Source: Lytechinus pictus
Lineage: Eukaryota > Echinodermata > Echinoidea > Temnopleuroida > Toxopneustidae
Direction: 5' to 3'
NCBI RefSeq assembly: GCF_037042905.1
Contig: NC_087259.1
Span: 19,798,501 to 19,862,500, forward strand
Length of the DNA stretch: 64,000 nt
In this document: positions 59,801-64,000 of the stretch, piece after piece
How the letters are laid out: the number at the start of each line of letters is the position of its first letter
Position numbering within the stretch: the stretch's first letter is position 1
The notes under the pieces: model-generated
Told to the model about the DNA's origin: nothing
What the model saw: the letters and a program-made list of their open reading frames with translations, nothing else
Database searches by the model: none
Program-made: the position numbers and the translations under genes

Positions 59801-62800
59801 CTGCCTTCTTGAAGCGTTGTCTCCATGCATTCCTTTATTTGTATGTGCTTGCCATGAGTCCTGACTTATTTTGCACAATGTTGGGATTACATTTTAGAGT
59901 GACACATTTTTATATAAAGCAAATAATCACCATTGGTGAAGGGGATGGGCAAACTATCATCTCTGAAGCAAAGTGGATGTAGCTATCTTTCCGAAGCGAA
60001 ACTGAGGAAAGATAGCATGTACATCCAGCTTGCTGAGGAAGTGATAGTTTTGTCTCTTTGCCAAGCAAAAAGATGATTATCTGTATCATATTCCACATTT
60101 GAATATATTTACCTATGAAGGAAGAAAATTATGATTATCTACAAACAATAATTTTGCCTCGTTGGTGCATTTATTATTTTGTATAATATCGGGAAAGGCT
60201 GTACCATGTTTTGTAATACTAACACAATCTAACAATATGTAAATAATTATGGCATCACACAGGAATTTTACCCCCACTGCATAAAATGGGAAACTAAAAA
60301 GAAAAGTAAATCGGAAAGAGACCATTTGATGCCAATAACGACAGTGTGACAGCAAATCAATTCTCAAGCTGGTTTAACCAGTCTAAACAATAATTTTGGG
60401 CTTAATTTCTTTGGGATGATAGGTTTCATCTCTCTTATTCAATATTAATGTTATAAATACTGTACCGACTACCAAAGAATTATTGATTGGAATCAAATTG
60501 ATACACATTTACTCATACTCATTAACTCGCTACTCATCTTCTCTTATAGAGCTGCAATGATGAAAAGTGGGGTGACTGGCGCCCTCACTTGGCCATGGTG
60601 ATGTCTAACCTGAGCAGCAGTGCCGATGTTGGCTTCAAGAGTGTTGTGACGTTGGGAGATTCATTGTGTAAGTCATTTGTCTTTTGTAACTCAAAGTGAA
60701 GTAGTTTAAAGAGGACCAGGGTTCTCTTTCTTTAAACTTCTTATAACAACAAGTTTGCAATTTCAGCTACTGAAATCATTTGATTTGATTGGCTGATTGA
60801 GAACTTGTTATAGATATTGAGCATTTGTCATTACAGTGCGTATCTAAAGAAAGTTTACACTTTTAAAAAGCCCTCGGAATTAACCCTCAATCTCCCGGGG
60901 TATTTTGATTCTTGTCAATCCCGGGGGGGGGGGGCCATTATGGCCCCCCCTTAAGATCTCGGCCGCCGATTGCGCGAGCGACGCAAAAATTTGCACACTG
61001 GTAGTGTGCGATGTAATCTATAAGGCTGTATGGTAAAATTTTCCAAAATAATGAGATTTTATTTTATATGAATTAATTATGCTAATTTATGCATAAATCA
61101 TACTTTTTGCTATAATTCACTAAATAAAGCTCCTAGAATGCTAATTTTTGGTTAAAAAATTCTTTGTAGCAATCTTAACAATCGCAATTAAAAAAACTTC
61201 GGTTCGGAAATCAATTTCTTATGTATTTTATTGTTTTATGAATTTCTTATGTATTTCTTTGTTTTTTTACTTTTTGTTTTTTATTGTTTTTTCAATGGAA
61301 ATCATTCCAGACTTAGTTCTGATCATAAACAAGGCAAAATTAATTCAGTTTAATCAGTAAAAGTAGAAATAATGATACATTTATGAATTTTGGCTAAATA
61401 CACAATTTGCATTGGATTTGTACATGAAATCACGTTTATGAGCAATTTTGGGTCTGACATGCACTTACATAATGTTGCGTAATGTCGTAACCGTGTACCC
61501 GGGCGTCACAAATTTGGTCTCAAAATTTGCGCGAGACTTGAAAGTAAAAAGTCAGTGAGCGGCGAGGTCAAAAAAATTTGCGCAGCAGATATATCGCGAA
61601 AATTGTCAAGGGGGGGGCCATTATGGCCCCCCCCCGGGAGAATTAGGGTTAAAAAATATGCAACATGTGGGTAATTTTTTCGTATATAATCTTGGGTTTG
61701 GGTCTCATGTATCTAATGCAAGTTAAAGTTTTGACAGAATGTTACACTTGACTGAGCACTGTCCATTTTTGTAAAGCTCGCAGAAATCTGTTTGCGCAGA
61801 AATGCTTGTTTTCACGCTGTGTAAAGGGGAAAGGGCAAAATCAAACTCACCCTGCGAAACATTTCTCATCCATTTCCCTTGCACTTTTAGTCAATTGAAA
61901 TTAAATGGATACATTCAAGCATTTTGTAACAATTTTGCCACCCAAATTGAAATTTCAACACTTAGTAAGCACAACCTTTACCCTTTTTGTGCCAGCTGGA
62001 TCTGAGGACATAACTGAATCTGAACAAAAGTTTATATCAGACATCTCCAGCATATTTTCACTAAGTTTGTATCATTTAAAGTGGGTTTACATTTCATTTT
62101 TCATTTAATACTTGTTTCTCCACACTTTTCCCAAGCTTGACAATGATTAACAAAATGAAAATGAAGCCTAAGCCATTTTATGTAAATCACATCTCAGTGT
62201 AAATCAAACATTGTCACGATGGCCTCAGTGTGTGGGGAGTGGGGTGAGGCGCAATGCACTCTTCGAAGTGTTTTGGCCAAGGAAACAAGTTAAAGGTAAA
62301 AGATATCTTCAAATCAATTTTACTAGATAAATTCCTTGTGTTCTTCATGATTAAGGTCTACTTTTATTCGCATAACTATTTCAGAGGTCTGCGCAAATCA
62401 TTTTTCACTAACTTTTCAAAAGTAAGTGGTGCTCATTCAAGCGGAAATATTTTTTGACAGTTATATCGTCATTTGCTTAAGTGGATCTGTACCAATGTTA
62501 AAATGTGGAAAAATCTTCAGGATATTACAAATATATAATCTTACAGGAATTTTTTTTAAGTGTAAACTTTTTTTTGATACGCGCTGTATAACAAGTCTTT
62601 GTGAAACAGGATCCAGGTGTTTAGTAACATAGATACCTGTTTGGTATATAATAATTCATGAAAGAAAGTTGTTACGCTGATCCATAAACGCAATGAAAAG
62701 CGATCTGGGCGATACAAATCTTTAAAAAAGTTATCAGATCTTTGATTGTAGGGAACCAGTGCAGGAAATTAAGTAGGATATGATACTTTAGTTTGACAGG

Positions 62801-64000
62801 ATGACATTACGAGCTGCATTGTTTGAAGCTTCTGAAGGTACGAAACTTGTTTTGAGGTAAATTGAACTGAAGGGTAATGCAAATGAAAAAAAAAAATCTC
62901 CAATGAAGAAGGAAAAAAAATTATTGTGGGCTTTCATTCACAGTTTATCAGTTACATAGGTTTGACGGTACATTGTGAATTTACACAACTTTCTCTCTGT
63001 TTTTTATTGTAATCCTACATCCTACAGCATCAAGAGGTCTCCTACATGCATCTCAGTTCTGTTACCTGATGGCACAGGTAGGCTTTGGTATCTATAGCAA
63101 GAAGACCACAAAGATAGTACTCCTTGGATCAAGTCACAAGTAAGTTTGTACATTTCTTTCTTCTATTTTCTCCTGCATTCATTTATAATGCATATAACAA
63201 ATACATTATATAATACAAAAGGTATACATTTCAATAGTATATAATTTTGTGAAATAAATATCCTGAGTAACTTTCAAAGATGCAACAAAAAAGGTAGATG
63301 TACAGGTTCATCATGATTCATTCAACATTGTATAATGCACAAGAAGGACTGTTGTTAAGCGAATGTGCTTGGAGTCTTGACAGTCTGGACCATCTCTCAT
63401 CAAACTCAGCTTTGAACTGTTAATGACGACGGTGATGTTGCATAACAATTTTGCAATCGATTGTAATTATCAGATACTGATTATGAATAGATTATACATT
63501 TACACTGCAGATAGTGGTGTACTTTCTGTTGCAAGAAGTGGATAAGTGATCAATTGCATACTATTGATCAATTCAAAGATTTATTGATTACTTTAGTACC
63601 TATATACAATCGATGGCAACTTTCGCGAACTCTCCATTAGATTACCAATAAATTACAATACCTTTGTCATTTCTGCATAGTGTACATGCCTAGTCTGCTG
63701 CGCAAACCCTTTATTCGAGTAAAGGGTCTGAATTGCAGCCTACTCATGCCTTGTGTACTGAAGGCCCTGAAACAGCAAGTTTTATATGTGCTAGTCTTTG
63801 TGTGGTGACACACTTGTTGATCAAAATTTCAATCAGGGTCTGTGCCTTCAGACTAGTACTGTACATGCCAGTCTGTATACTACAGTATATAATTTAAAAT
63901 TCTATCTCTCTGTCCATATTCAGCCTCCCCTTTAGCAAGTTCTCCACTAACTCAGCTATCCAACTGACTGAGATCTATGAATATGCTCAGATGCTGGCAA
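47812..64000 (+). CDS. SEC16A: SEC16A, ER exit-site scaffold protein (gene continues beyond right edge)
   Basis: Peripheral ER protein that organises COPII coat assembly at exit sites by binding Sec23, Sec13 and Sec31. Coding exons: 47812-47869 (ATG; exon from 47779), 48586-51227, 51714-52038, 52607-52698, 53204-53319, 53975-54198, 55012-55163, 55760-55821, 56366-56504, 58081-58299, 58897-58994, 59471-59552, 60550-60667, 63028-63139, 63924-64000 (open). GT/AG sites and phases agree throughout, giving 1505 codons so far. Residues 1 to about 1150 are disordered and rich in Q, S, P and N. The central conserved domain starts near 1153 ([20 protein letters not shown]). Then come the helical-solenoid segments, with [32 protein letters not shown] and [13 protein letters not shown] matching vertebrate SEC16A well. 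The C-terminal part is outside. SEC16A rather than B is inferred from the long N-terminus. Confidence 0.95.
48586..51227 (+). CDS. SEC16A: SEC16A large exon encoding the disordered N-terminus
   Basis: A single 2642-bp exon encodes 880 codons of low-complexity, Q/S/P/N-rich protein. The end contains a glutamine-rich run at about residues 853-890 (51086-51200), built of CAG/CAA with PP interruptions. The open frame runs on past the donor into intron to 51326, but GGG followed by GTAAGT at 51228 and the phase of the next exon show the true end. Such an N-terminus is expected of SEC16A, where it mediates exit-site recruitment and condensate-like assembly. Confidence 0.93.
53766..53896. mobile_element. 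Foldback MITE, CGAAACACAAAGGTTA family, second copy
   Basis: GGGTCCCGAAACACAAAGG is inverted as CTTTGTGTTACTGGCCCC, matching the element at 31088-31217 in arms and centre (CAATCAGTATTAGAAAAATT). It ends 78 bp before SEC16A exon 53975-54198. Confidence 0.8.
55595..55705 (-). repeat. SINE family A 3' fragment, minus strand
   Basis: (TAA)n at 55595-55612 is followed by GGGTATTTATATTGCGCACA, CCACCTTGTTAGGTGCTC and AAGGCGCTCCTATATTACCC, the reverse complement of the tail of the SINE at 2430-2695. The tRNA head is missing. It lies in SEC16A intron 55164-55759. Confidence 0.82.
56025..56220. repeat. Retroelement-tail-like sequence
   Basis: ATTCAATTCAATTCATTCAT and TTATTTTCAG lead into ACAATGATAAATATACAAAGG and GTAGCACCCCAAGAAGC. 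This resembles the reversed 3' end of a non-LTR element, but no coding part confirms it. It lies in a SEC16A intron. Confidence 0.3.
56708..57691. mobile_element. Tc1/mariner-like non-autonomous element, copy 1 (TA TSD)
   Basis: TA, then CAGCGTGTATC..AAAGTTTACACTT at 56708, is inverted as AAGTGTAAACTTT..GATACGCACTG then TA ending at 57691. It is about 984 bp. Short frames inside show no DDE transposase motif and are not shared intact with copy 2. It occupies most of SEC16A intron 56505-58080. Confidence 0.85.
58447..58640 (+). repeat. tRNA-derived SINE (family A)
   Basis: GTTGTGGTTAAGACTCTTAT (A box region), GTGGGTTGGATTTCC (diverged B box), CAGCAAGAAACATTGAGCTG and CACTCAACCCAGGTGAGATG match the copy at 2430-2695. 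The tail is diverged. It lies in SEC16A intron 58300-58896. Confidence 0.75.
58650..58805. repeat. Fragment of the TCTCGCCCAC-ended element
   Basis: GTCACATGGTGAGGTCAAAG, GGTCATTTGAAGTCGGA and GGGTGGGCGAGGCATAA echo the inverted array motifs and the terminus of the element at 38165-39180. Only one end is preserved, directly downstream of the SINE. Confidence 0.55.
59307..59450. mobile_element. Foldback MITE, GGGGAGCATTTCAAGAAA family
   Basis: GGGGAGCATTTCAAGAAAC at 59307 is opposed by TCTCATGAAACACTCCCTCC ending near 59449. A related copy is at 7987-8158. It ends about 20 bp before SEC16A exon 59471-59552. Confidence 0.55.
60832..62588. mobile_element. Tc1/mariner-like non-autonomous element, copy 2, split by a second insertion
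   Basis: TA, then CAGTGCGTATC..AAAGTTTACAC at 60832, is inverted at the right end AAGTGTAAACTTT..GATACGCGCTG then TA, ending 62588. It aligns with copy 1 at 56708-57691 on both sides of a 770-bp insertion (60880-61652). It occupies SEC16A intron 60668-63027. Confidence 0.86.
60880..61652. mobile_element. TTAA-type (piggyBac-like) element nested in the Tc1-like copy
   Basis: TTAA at 60880-60883 and 61649-61652 flank the inverted ends CCCTCAATCTCCCGGGG and CCCCGGGAGAATTAGGG. Both ends carry a subterminal palindrome GGGCCATTATGGCCC. The homologous empty site in copy 1 has a single TTAA at 56755-56758, which proves the duplication. No transposase; a 70-residue F-rich frame inside has no recognisable domain. 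Confidence 0.9.

Noticed and set aside
1..64000. CRISPR array, prokaryotic operon, viral insertion or a new multi-gene system
   Set aside because: The tandem arrays have no unique spacers, all confident genes are spliced eukaryotic housekeeping genes, and no viral structural or polymerase gene was seen.

Overview
This window is eukaryotic nuclear DNA from an animal. Four intron-rich protein genes closely match vertebrate orthologues by eye, every intron I traced has GT..AG ends, and the space between exons is packed with short inverted-repeat transposons, tRNA-derived SINEs and a LINE fragment. Several repeat families (the TTAA-flanked 'AAGGACAAGTCCAC' foldback, the 'TTTCATAAAGCTGTTCGTAAG' foldback, the GCTCGCGCTTCGCGCTCGC motif) resemble ones I remember from sea urchins. 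An echinoderm, probably an echinoid, is therefore my inference; I had no database to confirm it.

Layout. (1) 52-7344, minus strand: the 5' part of CDC7, the Dbf4-dependent replication kinase, with a non-coding first exon beside an E2F-type site; the gene leaves the window on the left. (2) 7.5-17.2 kb: intergenic, nearly all repeats, including a foldback element full of CCAGTT repeats (83-bp period) and three transposons nested inside one another. (3) 17361-32328, plus strand: complete AP3M1 (AP-3 adaptor mu subunit), 13 coding exons, 416 residues. (4) 32.3-36 kb: probable AP3M1 3' UTR, then two foldback MITEs bracketing an hAT-like element, at the convergent junction with NUBPL. (5) 35986-43719, minus strand: complete NUBPL (mitochondrial complex I Fe-S assembly P-loop protein), 10 coding exons, 378 residues. 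(6) 43720-44250: a short, probably bidirectional promoter. (7) 44250-64000, plus strand: SEC16A, the COPII exit-site scaffold, with at least 15 coding exons and over 1500 residues, leaving the window on the right inside the alpha-solenoid region.

The four genes are unrelated housekeeping functions (replication initiation, endosomal sorting, complex I assembly, ER exit) and do not form a pathway. I saw no operon, CRISPR array, phage or other new multi-gene system. What is unusual is the transposon archaeology: target-site duplications of 8 bp, TTAA and TA can be read directly, insertion order can be deduced in two nests, an intron of AP3M1 carries a decayed, rearranged copy of the neighbouring exon, and one hAT-like element carries what looks like a promoter plus first exon.
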